Positions 40,728-52,246 are shown, counted from the first letter of the stretch. The stretch is 64,000 nucleotides of DNA from CAYRHN01 sp964424115 (GCA_964424115.1 CAYRHN010000014.1:1-64000), one strand, 5' to 3'. Translations and numbers: made by a program. The notes: generated from the letters alone by a model not told the origin.

Positions 40728-41159
40728 TTATTCTTCAAGTTTCTCGACCATTAATCCAAACGTGTGAACAACCTGCTGCTTTTCCTCGGTTGTCAGCCTG
40801 GCGCCGAAACGGGCGATCCATTCGTTTCGCGCAGCAATGCTTTCGGCGACCAATTGCTGGCCGGACTCGGTTAGATGAACGCGTCGCACCCGCCGGTCGG
40901 CAGGATCATCCAGGCGTTCCACCCAGCCCTGGCGCACCATTCGCTGAATCAACTGGCTGGCGCCTGCTGGCGATAGAGTAAGCACTCGGGTAAAGGATAG
41001 CACCTCGCATGGGCCACGATAGTACAACTGATACAGGACATTGATCTGAGCCATCGAGATGCCCTTGCGGTGAATATAGCCCATTAAATCCTGCATGGAC
41101 ACTCGCATGAGAAGTGCCATTCCGTCGAGCAAGCTGTGTGAAAACTCTTCTATTTCCAT
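40728..41159 (-). CDS. MarR-family transcriptional regulator
   Basis: This 143-residue regulator has the winged-helix core of MarR: ISMAQINVLYQLYYRG, the recognition helix region LSPAGASQLIQRMVRQGWVER and the wing DDPADRRVRRVHLTESG. The start is the ATG at 41159, where similarity begins. It lies between the Rieske gene and the divergent SDR gene and probably controls both. The AT-rich intergenic part (41190-41240) contains ATTATAGTTAACGATAGTG, a possible operator, although no perfect palindrome is seen. Confidence 0.93.
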   Translation of the reverse strand: MEIEEFSHSLLDGMALLMRVSMQDLMGYIHRKGISMAQINVLYQLYYRGPCEVLSFTRVLTLSPAGASQLIQRMVRQGWVERLDDPADRRVRRVHLTESGQQLVAESIAARNEWIARFGARLTTEEKQQVVHTFGLMVEKLEE

Positions 41160-41262
41160 CTTTATATTCTTTCCCTTATATTGACAGGCCAACACAAAGA
41201 GATTATAGTTAACGATAGTGAATAATATATATATATGAATTATATCAGATTGGAGTGAGTTT

Positions 41263-42114
41263 ATGGGTATTTTGGATGGTAAAGTAGCCGTCATTACAGG
41301 TAGCACTCGAGGCATTGGCCTGGGTATTGCAGAAGCGTACGCCCGCGAAGGCGCAGCGTTGGTGATTTCCTCACGTTCTCAGAAGGCAGTGAATGAGGCC
41401 GTGAAGCACCTTCAGGAGACAGGCATCAAGGTTGCCGGTATGGCCTGTGATGTGTCGCAGCAGGAACAGGTAGCGGCGCTTGCCGATTTCGCGTTGCAGA
41501 ACTTTGGCAAGGTGGATATCTGGTTCAATAACGCGGGGCTGGAGACGGCTTATGGTCCAACAATGAGCTATTCAGCCGAGGATTTTACCAGGGTCGTGCA
41601 AACCAATATCCTGGGGGTGTACAACGGCTCGCGCGCTGCCCTGCGCCTCTTCCTCCCCCGGCGCTCGGGCAAGTTGATCAACATGGTGGGAAAAGGCTAT
41701 AAAGGCCCGGTACCCTACCAAAATGCATACGCATCTTCCAAGGCATGGGTATTTTCTTTTACCAAATCACTGGCGCAGGAATATGCTGGCAGCGGAGTCG
41801 GCATTTTTAATTTCAGCCCCGGGCTGGTGATCACCGATATGCTGACGCAGTTTGATGTCATTGAAGGCAACGAACAGCGCCTGAAGAGCTTTCCGACCGT
41901 CGTGCGGGTGATTGGCCGCAGGCCCGATTACCCCGCCCGCAAGGCAGTCTGGGCTGCTTCATCTGCCACAGACGGCAAGACCGGTCTGTTGATCAATAGT
42001 TTTTCTTACCGCAATATATTAAAAGGCGCGTTGAAAGAGGTGATCCGCCGGGTGACCCATAAGCCGGCGAATATGCCAGAAATCCACATGCGCAGTGTGC
42101 CCCCGGTCGGATGA
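41263..42114 (+). CDS. Short-chain dehydrogenase/reductase (variant)
   Basis: The 283-residue product has the Rossmann loop TGSTRGIG at about 12-19, NNAG at about 90 and the YASSK active-site pair. The catalytic Ser that normally stands 13 residues before the Tyr is replaced: the sequence reads INMVGKGYKGPVPYQNAY, with Gly in that place. The enzyme may therefore use a different proton relay or be inactive as a classical SDR. The C terminus is extended by about 50 residues. GGAG precedes the ATG. It diverges from the MarR and Rieske genes. Confidence 0.86.
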   Translation: MGILDGKVAVITGSTRGIGLGIAEAYAREGAALVISSRSQKAVNEAVKHLQETGIKVAGMACDVSQQEQVAALADFALQNFGKVDIWFNNAGLETAYGPTMSYSAEDFTRVVQTNILGVYNGSRAALRLFLPRRSGKLINMVGKGYKGPVPYQNAYASSKAWVFSFTKSLAQEYAGSGVGIFNFSPGLVITDMLTQFDVIEGNEQRLKSFPTVVRVIGRRPDYPARKAVWAASSATDGKTGLLINSFSYRNILKGALKEVIRRVTHKPANMPEIHMRSVPPVG

Positions 42115-42133
42115 GGAATTCGATTGCTTTCGA

Positions 42134-45100
42134 TCACCTCAATATGATTGGAAGCACCAACTGATACACTTTCGCACTGACATCGTTGCCCAACGTCCAT
42201 TCGGAGAAAGAAGCCACATTCAGGCGCTGGATATAATCTTGCAGTACGCCGCCCAGCAGCGTCTTGCTGATCGGGCTGTTGTCTTCTTCTTGCCCGCAAT
42301 CCCAATCAGCGCCCTCCACCTCCCAACGGCAGGCTTTATCGGCCGCATCGGGGATGAAATGGAGAGCAGGTAGTCGCAAAGTAACGTTCAATCCGCTGCA
42401 GCCTTCCGGGGAAGACGCGACCCCCCAATAGACGCCCGTCTGAAGCCCGGGGCTGATGGCATTTGGATGACTGGCGTCGGTGCGCTGCACGGTCAGGCCG
42501 GTGCAATCTCCAGCAGACAGCACCTCCACCTCGGCCAGGGTCGGTCCAAAGGTATAGGCAGCCGTTGTGGTGGCGATGGCTTTGGTGATGGAAGAACTAT
42601 CGCTCATTTGCACTTCATAAGCGCCGATATCGCAGGCCAGGTCGCCGCGAGGCTCTCCGCGGATATCTGTACCGGGGCAGCCGGTGTTCGCGCCGCTGTC
42701 GATCGCCGGGGATGAACTTTGCAGGCGGTAGTCGAACGTGTTGGCATCCACAAATAACGGATCCAGGTACAGCATCTGGGTTGTGCAGGAGTCCGAGGAC
42801 GGGCAGCCGCCTTCGATCACGCTATATGAAAAAGTATCCGCGATATCAAAACTGCTATAATCCTCCAGGATCCTCCTGGTTTGTGGCCCGTCCGGAGCCG
42901 TATTGCCCCACACAAGAGAATTAGTTACCAGCGGATGGTTATCTGTAGGATAATTATTTACGTTCAAAATTCCACCACCCATTGTTGAAGCATGATTGTT
43001 GCTTATCGTCACATTATTCAAGGTGGGGCTGCTGTGACCCGGGAATTCAAAATAGAGCCATTGACCAAATACAAAAGCAAAAAGGTAATCCCCAGTGGTA
43101 TGATTATACATTCCGCCCCCATTGACCGCCTGGTTGTCGCTGATCAGGACATTGGTGAAACTGGGACTGCTGACCCCCGAACAGGTACCATCATTGTAAA
43201 CTCCCCCGCCATCCGTGGCCGAATTGCCAATAATGCTCACATTCGTAAGGATCGGGTTGCTGTTGCCTGCCGGGTGCTGGTTCCAGGTCTCCGATCCACA
43301 ATCTGAACCGGCTCCATCATTGTAGATGCCCCCGCCTTTGACCGCCGAATTGCCGCTGATGATGACGTCGGTAATGGTCGGGTTGCACTTGTGATCCCCG
43401 TACCGTCCATCACAGAACAATCCGCCGCCCATTCCCGCGGTCTCGCTGCTGTCTGCATTTCCGCCGCTGATGGTGAACCCGTCTATCACAGTCTCATTGC
43501 CAATGAATTGATAGCTGGTGCCGCCCACATACAGCACATGGTAGGCGTTTTGCGTCAGGGCGCCGTCCTGGTCAATGTCGCCGCTCAAAATGGTGGCATG
43601 CGCATGCCAGTCGCGTTCCTCGCGGGTGGTCTCATTCCCGGAAAAACCGCCGTACAGCTTGATATTGTTCCAGCTTATCCTGAAGAATTCACTGCGGCTG
43701 TTGTCGACATGGCTCCCGCCTTCGTCCGGATAGTACACCCCTTCCGCCACCCAGATCTCATAGGGGAAACCGTGATCGGCATTGGTCCAATCCAAAGCTT
43801 CCTGGAGCGTGAGATAAGCCGTTTCCCACGACCAGCCGTCGTGGGTTGGGCCAGGCGCATCCTGGTCCACATAGATTCGCGCCAGGTCGAAGGTCGCCAC
43901 ACAGCGCATGCTGGCCGTCATCGTGACAGAGGCGTCCGAGCAATCCGGGTCCCCGCCCCAACTGCGAAGGTGAGAGCCGATATCCGCCTGCGTGGTGAAG
44001 GGTACCGGTGTGCCGTAAAGGTAGGTATAACTTCCAGGCGCAGGCGTGGTGGCGCCGGTTCCGTTTCCGGCAAGCTCGATGGTCAAGGTGACCAGGTGAG
44101 CCTCATAAGCGCCCAGGTCAACCGCGCTGCCGCGCAGGCGCCTGTTGCCGTCCAGGTCCACCAGCGAGGTGGCGCCAGCTGGATCCCCGGCATCGATGGC
44201 GGGTGAATTCACCAGCAGGTGGTAATCTCCATCCATCGCAGGCGCAGCGCCGGCCTGAGCCGGAGCTTTGAACAGCGGATCCAGGTCAAGGACCCCCGTC
44301 CCGCACACCGCTCCAGCAGGGCAGCCGCCTTCAATAATGCTGTATGCGATGGCAGGCGCAGCGCTGTTATTATAAATTTCCGACCCATCTGGAGCTTCAT
44401 TGCCCCAGACAATACTATTCACCAGGGTCGGGCTGCTCGCCCCCGTGCTGCCGTCGTTGTACATGCCGCTGCCGGATACACCGGCCCGGTTTGCGCTGAG
44501 GGTGACTTGCGTCAAGCTGGGAGCATTCGAGCCCGTCCCCGATCCCTGATTATAGATCGCGCCGCCCAGGCTGCCGGCCAGGTTGCCGCTGAAGAGCACA
44601 TTCTCCAATTCAGGGCTGGATATCCCGGTAAGACTGGTCACGTTTGCCATACCGCCGCCCTGGTCGGCCTGGTTGCCGCGGAAAACAACCCGCTCCAAGA
44701 CCGGGTTGCTGACGCCATCCCCACTGAAATTGTATATTCCCCCACCGGCGACCGTCACCGTGTTGGTGCTGAAGGAAACGTTGCTCAACATCGGGCTGCT
44801 TTCTCCCCCATTGACCCCATTGTTGTACATCCCGCCGCCGTAAATTGCCTGATTGCCACTGAACGTCACCTGGGTCAGCGTTGGACTGCTCTGCCCATTG
44901 CCTGCGCTGTCGTTATAGATCCCTCCACCATAATCCGCCGCATTGCCATTGAAGGCTACATTGGAAAGGACCGGGCTGCTTGCTCCGCTATTCTGCCCGT
45001 TGCTGTAAATCCCAGCGCCGTAAACAGCCTGGTTGCCAGAAAATACAAGGTTGGATAACCGCGGGCTGCACCCGGAAGAAAGCCCGCTTCCATCGCAGAA

Positions 45101-47020
45101 CAGCCCCCCACCTCTGTCTTCGGCACCATCCCTGGCATATCCACCCCGGATGGTAAAACCATCGATGACCGTATTGGAGGTTACCGGAATGCCGTGCCTG
45201 CCATCCAATTGGATAACATGATAGCTGTTATCGCTGGCCTCTCCCGGAACGCCAATATCGCCGCTCAAGATCGTTGCGCGGGCGGTCCAGTTGCGCTGGC
45301 TGCGTGAGGTTTCGTTCCCGGCAAATCCACCATATAACTGGACATTATCGTTCTTGACAATGAAATACTGGCTGCGAATGGTTGTAGTGGACGGATAATA
45401 GGTCCCCTCAGCCACCCAGATCTCGGCATTGAACCCCGCATGGTTGGCAGCCCAGGTCAGGGCTGGTTTCAAGTCATTATTCGCATCCGCCCAGGATGTG
45501 CCGTTATTGGCTCCGGTCGCATCCTTGTCTACATAAAAGAGGGTCGCCTGGGTTTCATAAGCGCCCATATCCACGATCGGGGCTGTGCCGCTGCCCGTGT
45601 CCACCGCCGGCATATCTATTTTGCGCGGCAGTCCATCCAGGTCGGTGCTTGCAGCAATGACCGAGTTCTTCCCCGCATCCAATGCCGGAGAAGTTGCCCG
45701 CAAACGGAAATTATTCACATCCGGGGCAAAGAATTGCGGATCGGTATAGATCATTCCCGATCCGCAGACTGCGCCTGACGGGCAGCCGCCCTGGATGTCA
45801 CTGAAGGTGATGCCTGGGGTTGAATTGACATCATTCGCGATCTGCGGGTTGTTAACCCCGTCGCTGGTGTTCCCCCACAAAATACTATTGGCAATGATCG
45901 GATCGCTGTTCTGGTTATAGATTCCTCCAGTGAGCCCCGCACTGGTGTAATTGTTACTGAGGGTCAGATTGGTGAAAGTTGGGTTGGTGTTTACGTTATA
46001 GATCGCTCCCGCCTCGTATATTCCTTGATTATTGTAGAAAAGCACATTGGAAAGGATTGGGTTGCCGCCCAGATTGTACATTGTGCCGCCGTTGATCGAC
46101 GTATTGTTGTAAAATGCCACGTTTGTTAATATGGGGCTTGCCTCATTGTTGTATATTCCGCTCCCATATCCGCTTGCCATATCGCTATTGGCTACAAAAT
46201 TATCATTGAAGGTGACATTGGTGAGAACAGGACGGCTCGTTCCACCCGCAGAGGCATCGTTGTACATACCCGCGGCATTTAAGTCGGATAAATTATAGCC
46301 AAAAAGAACATTGGTCAACGCCGGACTGCACTTGCCCCCGGCAGAACCGTCGCAGTACATTCCAGCGCCCATCCCTGCAGCGACATTGTTGTTTAAATTA
46401 ACATTCCGGATCGTTGGATTGCAGGAATGGCCAGCCCCGCTGCCTGCGCAGTAAAGGCCGGCTCCATTTCCAGGCTCCGTACTATAGCGAGAATCCCCGA
46501 ACTGAATGGTCAGGCCGTCTAACACCGTCGCATTGGTCAAGGGCTGATTCGTTTCTCCATCCAGATAAACCACCCGGAGGCTTAACCAGCTTTCACTCCA
46601 GGAGCTTGAATGGACCACATCACCGCTTAAATAAACGGGGTGCGCGACCCAATCGCGCTGCTCCCGCCGGGTTTCGTTCCCGGTAAAACCCCCGTAAATC
46701 TGGACATTATTCCACTCGATCCGGAAGGACTCGCTGCGGTCATTATCAATGCGCCCTCCGCCATCATCCGGGTAATAATTACCTTCCGCAATCCAGATCT
46801 CGTAGAGTGTGCTGCCGTTGGCGTTGGACCAATCCAACGCATTCTGCAGCGCCGGGTAGGCGTTTTCCCATGAGCTGCCGTCGGCGGCGCCCAGCGCGTC
46901 CGCGTCCACATATAGGATGGTTGTGCCGGCAGCCTGGACCACCTGCTTTGGCCCAAAGGTAGTTGCAAGCAACAATAGAATAAAGACCGGGCACAAAATA
47001 AAATTCAACCTTTTGTTCAC
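42134..47020 (-). CDS. Giant parallel beta-helix surface protein with LPxxxR tail
   Basis: The 1628-residue product has a Sec signal peptide, then three similar modules at about 35, 495 and 1065. Each begins with YVDxDAxG..DGxSWxxAY..L..ALDW..N..F.YEIWVAEGxYYP, followed by YGGFxGNET..R.W and many short repeats such as LTNVxFxGNxAxxGGGIYN, the GGG(I/M)YN pattern of Pmp-like beta helices. A small repeat-type domain lies between modules 2 and 3. The protein ends VLPIILR-stop. The start is a GTG at 47020 with AAAGGCGG before it; an upstream TTG in frame has no ribosome site. A promoter is seen at 47159-47186. Confidence 0.85.
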   Translation of the reverse strand: MNKRLNFILCPVFILLLLATTFGPKQVVQAAGTTILYVDADALGAADGSSWENAYPALQNALDWSNANGSTLYEIWIAEGNYYPDDGGGRIDNDRSESFRIEWNNVQIYGGFTGNETRREQRDWVAHPVYLSGDVVHSSSWSESWLSLRVVYLDGETNQPLTNATVLDGLTIQFGDSRYSTEPGNGAGLYCAGSGAGHSCNPTIRNVNLNNNVAAGMGAGMYCDGSAGGKCSPALTNVLFGYNLSDLNAAGMYNDASAGGTSRPVLTNVTFNDNFVANSDMASGYGSGIYNNEASPILTNVAFYNNTSINGGTMYNLGGNPILSNVLFYNNQGIYEAGAIYNVNTNPTFTNLTLSNNYTSAGLTGGIYNQNSDPIIANSILWGNTSDGVNNPQIANDVNSTPGITFSDIQGGCPSGAVCGSGMIYTDPQFFAPDVNNFRLRATSPALDAGKNSVIAASTDLDGLPRKIDMPAVDTGSGTAPIVDMGAYETQATLFYVDKDATGANNGTSWADANNDLKPALTWAANHAGFNAEIWVAEGTYYPSTTTIRSQYFIVKNDNVQLYGGFAGNETSRSQRNWTARATILSGDIGVPGEASDNSYHVIQLDGRHGIPVTSNTVIDGFTIRGGYARDGAEDRGGGLFCDGSGLSSGCSPRLSNLVFSGNQAVYGAGIYSNGQNSGASSPVLSNVAFNGNAADYGGGIYNDSAGNGQSSPTLTQVTFSGNQAIYGGGMYNNGVNGGESSPMLSNVSFSTNTVTVAGGGIYNFSGDGVSNPVLERVVFRGNQADQGGGMANVTSLTGISSPELENVLFSGNLAGSLGGAIYNQGSGTGSNAPSLTQVTLSANRAGVSGSGMYNDGSTGASSPTLVNSIVWGNEAPDGSEIYNNSAAPAIAYSIIEGGCPAGAVCGTGVLDLDPLFKAPAQAGAAPAMDGDYHLLVNSPAIDAGDPAGATSLVDLDGNRRLRGSAVDLGAYEAHLVTLTIELAGNGTGATTPAPGSYTYLYGTPVPFTTQADIGSHLRSWGGDPDCSDASVTMTASMRCVATFDLARIYVDQDAPGPTHDGWSWETAYLTLQEALDWTNADHGFPYEIWVAEGVYYPDEGGSHVDNSRSEFFRISWNNIKLYGGFSGNETTREERDWHAHATILSGDIDQDGALTQNAYHVLYVGGTSYQFIGNETVIDGFTISGGNADSSETAGMGGGLFCDGRYGDHKCNPTITDVIISGNSAVKGGGIYNDGAGSDCGSETWNQHPAGNSNPILTNVSIIGNSATDGGGVYNDGTCSGVSSPSFTNVLISDNQAVNGGGMYNHTTGDYLFAFVFGQWLYFEFPGHSSPTLNNVTISNNHASTMGGGILNVNNYPTDNHPLVTNSLVWGNTAPDGPQTRRILEDYSSFDIADTFSYSVIEGGCPSSDSCTTQMLYLDPLFVDANTFDYRLQSSSPAIDSGANTGCPGTDIRGEPRGDLACDIGAYEVQMSDSSSITKAIATTTAAYTFGPTLAEVEVLSAGDCTGLTVQRTDASHPNAISPGLQTGVYWGVASSPEGCSGLNVTLRLPALHFIPDAADKACRWEVEGADWDCGQEEDNSPISKTLLGGVLQDYIQRLNVASFSEWTLGNDVSAKVYQLVLPIILR

Positions 47021-47158
47021 AGGATCCGCCTTTCTCAACACATATACCAATGTAAACCTGGGATTTTGGGAACCTGTCTGAAATTCTTAAAGAAGGGATA
47101 CACCGGAGCAGCAGCACTTGCTCCCCTCCATCCCGACTTAAATTTCTACAGGTACTTT

Positions 47159-47186
47159 ATTATAGTCCGAGCGCCTGACCAATCAA
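47159..47186 (-). promoter_or_regulatory. Promoter of the beta-helix gene
   Basis: On the minus strand TTGATT (47186-47181), a 16-base spacer and TATAAT (47164-47159) precede the GTG start by about 140 bases. Confidence 0.55.
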
Positions 47187-47269
47187 GAAGAAAACACCTT
47201 GCTTATTCCTCACTTTCGACCCTCCGCCGGGCTAAACCTTAAAATAAATACCAAAGCACCCCGCGCGGG

Positions 47270-47308
47270 AAAAAACAAGCGCCCCCTCGCGGGGGCGCCC
47301 GGTTTTTT
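47270..47308. terminator. Bidirectional terminator downstream of katG
   Basis: GCGCCCCC-TCGC-GGGGGCGC is flanked by an A run on the left and a T run on the right, so it ends transcription from katG (-) and is also usable on the plus strand. Confidence 0.88.
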
Positions 47309-47415
47309 CTTCTCGCGGCCATATCAGGCTGCTATCACGAAAGTTCTAAGACCATCCGGTTCAGCAGGCGCCTTTTTTCTGTCTGCTGAACCGGGATTTC
47401 CTAACGGTCTATCGA

Positions 47416-49596
<2,181 letters not shown>

Positions 49597-49665
49597 TTTC
49601 CTTGTACTCCCTTCAAGATGTGAATTTGGATTTAATGAACGACGCTGAAATTTTTCAGAAACAGC

Positions 49666-50124
49666 TTACAATGGTTCTTTTATTCGATCTGCCTCCTGAC
49701 AATCCATACAAAGCCCAAAAAACGAAATTTGTGGGCGCAGGATCTTAAATCCCGATGCCTGCTCCAACCTACGAAGCGATTCCGCTTCGAAAGAAACATC
49801 CGCGTCAGTGATCTTGCCACATCGATCGCAAATCAAATGCGGATGCGGTTCGGGCCGGTTGCCGTCGTAATGGCTGTCGTTGTGCAGATCGATCTCCAAC
49901 ACCTGACCCATCTCTTTCAACAATGCCAGGGTCTTGTAGACGGTTGCAAAGCTCATCGTGGGATAATCGCTCTTAATCTTCTCATACAATTGCCTGGCAT
50001 TGGGATGCCCTTCACTGGCCGCGATCAACCGCACCAGCTCCAACCGCTGCGGGGTTAATCGGAAACGGTGTTCCTTCAATGCAGCGATCAATTGTTTACA
50101 GCGGCTTTCCAGATCATTTTTCAT
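49666..50124 (-). CDS. Fur-family regulator, PerR/FurA-like
   Basis: The 152-residue product has the Fur winged helix (LTPQRLELVRLIAASEGHPNA, FATVYKTLALLKEMG) and metal sites HYDGNRPEPHPHLICDRCG and FGLCMDC, giving structural-zinc Cys pairs. Its position directly before katG on the same strand suggests peroxide sensing (PerR or FurA type) rather than iron uptake, but the residue that separates PerR from Fur cannot be settled by eye. A 7-1-7 box, GGATAATCATTATTT, lies 25 bases before its ATG, fitting autoregulation of the regulator-katG unit. Confidence 0.9.
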   Translation of the reverse strand: MKNDLESRCKQLIAALKEHRFRLTPQRLELVRLIAASEGHPNARQLYEKIKSDYPTMSFATVYKTLALLKEMGQVLEIDLHNDSHYDGNRPEPHPHLICDRCGKITDADVSFEAESLRRLEQASGFKILRPQISFFGLCMDCQEADRIKEPL

Positions 50125-50148
50125 AAGGTATCAGTATTTATTATTTGT

Positions 50149-50163
50149 GGATAATCATTATTT
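50149..50163. promoter_or_regulatory. Fur/PerR-type box
   Basis: GGATAATCATTATTT matches the 7-1-7 pattern TGATAATNATTATCA at 11 of 14 defined positions. It lies upstream of the Fur-family gene, within the likely promoter. Confidence 0.6.
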
Positions 50164-50201
50164 ATTATTATAGCACCTCTGTCAAGCCTGCGATGTTTTT
50201 T

Positions 50202-50360
50202 CGAAGGACAGGGTATTTTCCGTTCGGGACATGCTATACTTTTAGAGCCATTAAGTTGATCAGCCCTTTGCATGTCAGGCGACAAAATTCCATCTGCCCA
50301 GCAACTGGCACCCTTCAAGCAAATGACCCTGTGAGGCAAGAACCACATTACCATCAAATC
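50202..50360 (+). pseudogene. Decayed copy of the AbrB-Doc cassette
   Basis: The left part, from CGAAG through ATTTTCCGT to ACATGCTATACTT (50202-50242), matches the promoter side of the intact cassette (38705-38745). The right part (50296-50358) matches the 3' end of doc: the frame reads AQQLAPFKQMTL, a stop, then GKNHITIK, against AQHLVPLEQIALWLKKNTI in Doc. The antitoxin gene and most of doc are missing. About 30 of 38 bases agree at 50296-50333 with doc. Confidence 0.65.
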
Positions 50361-50389
50361 CTGTCGATCCAATCCTCTTATTTAAATCT

Positions 50390-51148
50390 ATGACCCTTCA
50401 TCCGTTAACCCAACCCGAAATCGAAACCGGCCTGCGGAAACTTGGCCTCGCGCAAGGCCAGATCGTTGAAGTTCACAGCTCGCTGAGCAGTTTCGGTTGG
50501 GTGGAAGGTGGGCCGGATGCGGTCGTCGATGCGCTCATGAACGTTGTCGGTCCAGAAGGCGCCATCGTCATGTCGGCCTACACCCTCAGCAAGAACCTGC
50601 CGCTCTCGGAAGAAGAAAGGTCCTGGGGCATTCTGGCCAAAGTGCGTCTGTATGGGGACGACTACCGCGGCCCAACCGGAATGGGGGTCATTGCGGATGA
50701 ATTTTGTCGCCGACCGGGAACGTTCACAGGCACCGGCCTGCACCGCGTCTGCGCCTGGGGCAGGAATGCCGATCAACTCAGCCAGGGCTATCAGGTGCTA
50801 TTAGAGATGGATGGCTGGGTGCTGCTACTGGGTGTGGATATCAGGCGCTGTTCCTGCATGCACCAGGCTGAGAAATATCCCCTTCCGCGAGAAATCGCCC
50901 GCTGCTTTGAGATACCCCCCGAGATCCGCCAACGGTTTCCCAAGGATTACTACGTCGCCTACGGGCAAACGCCGGACGACGCCTGGCTCAAGATCCAGGC
51001 GCAGGCCGAAAAGCAGGGCATCATCCAGATCGGGCGGATCGGGCAGGCAACCTGCCGGTTCTTCAAGGCCCGCCCGGTGGTTGCCGCCTACGAAGAGGCC
51101 TTGCGCGCCGATCCGTGGGCGCTCTATGGGGTCAAGAAAGACGAATAG
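50390..51148 (+). CDS. Aminoglycoside N(3)-acetyltransferase-like protein
   Basis: The 252-residue product belongs to the AAC(3)/YokD family of acetyl-CoA-dependent acetyltransferases. Family signs are IVEVHSSLSSFGWVEGGPDAV, GPEGAIVMSAYTLS, and the TGTGLHRVCAWG region with the active-site His, followed by VLLLGVD. Many chromosomal relatives do not confer resistance and their natural substrates are unknown, so no resistance is claimed. No clear ribosome site is seen before the ATG. It stands just behind the decayed toxin-antitoxin cassette. Confidence 0.87.
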   Translation: MTLHPLTQPEIETGLRKLGLAQGQIVEVHSSLSSFGWVEGGPDAVVDALMNVVGPEGAIVMSAYTLSKNLPLSEEERSWGILAKVRLYGDDYRGPTGMGVIADEFCRRPGTFTGTGLHRVCAWGRNADQLSQGYQVLLEMDGWVLLLGVDIRRCSCMHQAEKYPLPREIARCFEIPPEIRQRFPKDYYVAYGQTPDDAWLKIQAQAEKQGIIQIGRIGQATCRFFKARPVVAAYEEALRADPWALYGVKKDE

Positions 51149-51167
51149 CGGAGAGTGTCTTTTCTGG

Positions 51168-52229
51168 CTACCTCAGCATCATGATCTCATAAAGCGCCGG
51201 CCCGCGGATGGAATCGTGCAGATCCGCCAGGTCGATCTTCAGATCCAGTTCGGCATTGAAACGGAAATAATAGGGATTGGCAAATAAGCGCGCCAGGATG
51301 CGCTTGGAGGGCGGCAGCGCCAACAGCAGGCTGGTGCCTTCGATCAATTCCGGGCGCCTCAGTTCCAGGCGAACCTGCTCCTGATTGCGCGTCCAGGTGA
51401 AATCCACTTCCCGCGGATACTCGCGCCCGCCGGAATGGGGGACGAAATCGCGTGTTTGCAGGGTCAGGTATCGGGCATCATCCACCAATACCTTCTCCCC
51501 CTTGGCGAGCAGGAAGACCGGCATGCGCGTCGAGCCGTATTTCTTCAGCGCGATCTGCTCGACAAAGATCAGGGTGTAGTCGCCAAGATGCGCCCTTCCC
51601 CAATACCAGTGATCCATCACAGAGGGAAGGGCAAGATTGCCCCAGTTGTGGTCGTGGTAGCCGGCGCCGCGCACGGGGTGCGTTTGCCCATCGTAGGTCA
51701 AGGTTCCTTCCGCCGTTCCGTAGGGGATGGATGGAAGCCAGGCAAAATAATGCTCCAGGTCGCCGAAGAAGCCCTTCCCCGCCCCCGGCCGCCAGGGTGG
51801 TACCAGGCCGGTGAAGGTCAGGTCGGCTGCCAGAGCTTTTGATTCGGCGTGCAGCTGGTAGCTCCAACAGGTTCCAGAGCCGGTTTGTTTCACCCAACTG
51901 GAACCGATCCTCACATCGCACTGCTCGCTTGCGGCGGAAAATTGATCCGCTGCAGGAAGAGCAAATTCCGACATTTTGCTCCCATCTGCGCGGGTGATGG
52001 TGATGGACAGGTTGGGGGTGAGCGGCGCAGCCGGGTTGATGATGGGCTTGGTGGCAAAGACAACCACCGCGGTGGTGCCGTCGTCAAAATGGGCGTCGAA
52101 GTACCACCACTCGAACGTACCGCGCAGGGTGGCGGCGCGCTGGCCGTCCTCCCAGGGCAATACCGTTTCCGTCAGGCCTTCACGGCTCAGGAATTCGGGA
52201 CCAACAGCAAAAATAACAGGCTTCGACAT
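51168..52229 (-). CDS. CrtC/AttH-like lipocalin-fold protein
   Basis: The 353-residue product resembles the carotenoid 1,2-hydratase (CrtC) and AttH family, a pair of lipocalin-like domains. Visible marks are GTFEWWYFDAHFDDGTTAVVVF at the start of domain 1 and GAGYHDHNWGN, with the conserved His-Asp-His, near the middle. No carotenoid gene is nearby, so the reaction is open. The start is the ATG at 52229 (MSKPVIFAVGPE) with GGAGGA upstream. It overlaps nothing; the small upstream gene ends 18 bases away on the same strand. Confidence 0.82.
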   Translation of the reverse strand: MSKPVIFAVGPEFLSREGLTETVLPWEDGQRAATLRGTFEWWYFDAHFDDGTTAVVVFATKPIINPAAPLTPNLSITITRADGSKMSEFALPAADQFSAASEQCDVRIGSSWVKQTGSGTCWSYQLHAESKALAADLTFTGLVPPWRPGAGKGFFGDLEHYFAWLPSIPYGTAEGTLTYDGQTHPVRGAGYHDHNWGNLALPSVMDHWYWGRAHLGDYTLIFVEQIALKKYGSTRMPVFLLAKGEKVLVDDARYLTLQTRDFVPHSGGREYPREVDFTWTRNQEQVRLELRRPELIEGTSLLLALPPSKRILARLFANPYYFRFNAELDLKIDLADLHDSIRGPALYEIMMLR

Positions 52230-52246
52230 GCTTTCCTCCTCCATCC

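Larger units (their letters stand above)
47021..47415. other. Intergenic region between the beta-helix gene and katG
   Basis: No gene is supported in this 395-base stretch. It holds the promoter of the beta-helix gene (47159-47186), a leader of about 130 bases, and a terminator-type hairpin for katG (47279-47308). Confidence 0.7.

Noticed and set aside
44219..45058. A 279-codon plus-strand open frame opposite the beta-helix gene
   Set aside because: It is a shadow produced by the repetitive GGGIYN-coding sequence on the minus strand.
50121..50372. An 83-codon minus-strand open frame upstream of the Fur-family gene
   Set aside because: It reads the doc-derived remnant on the wrong strand; similarity to doc appears only on the plus strand and is interrupted by a stop.
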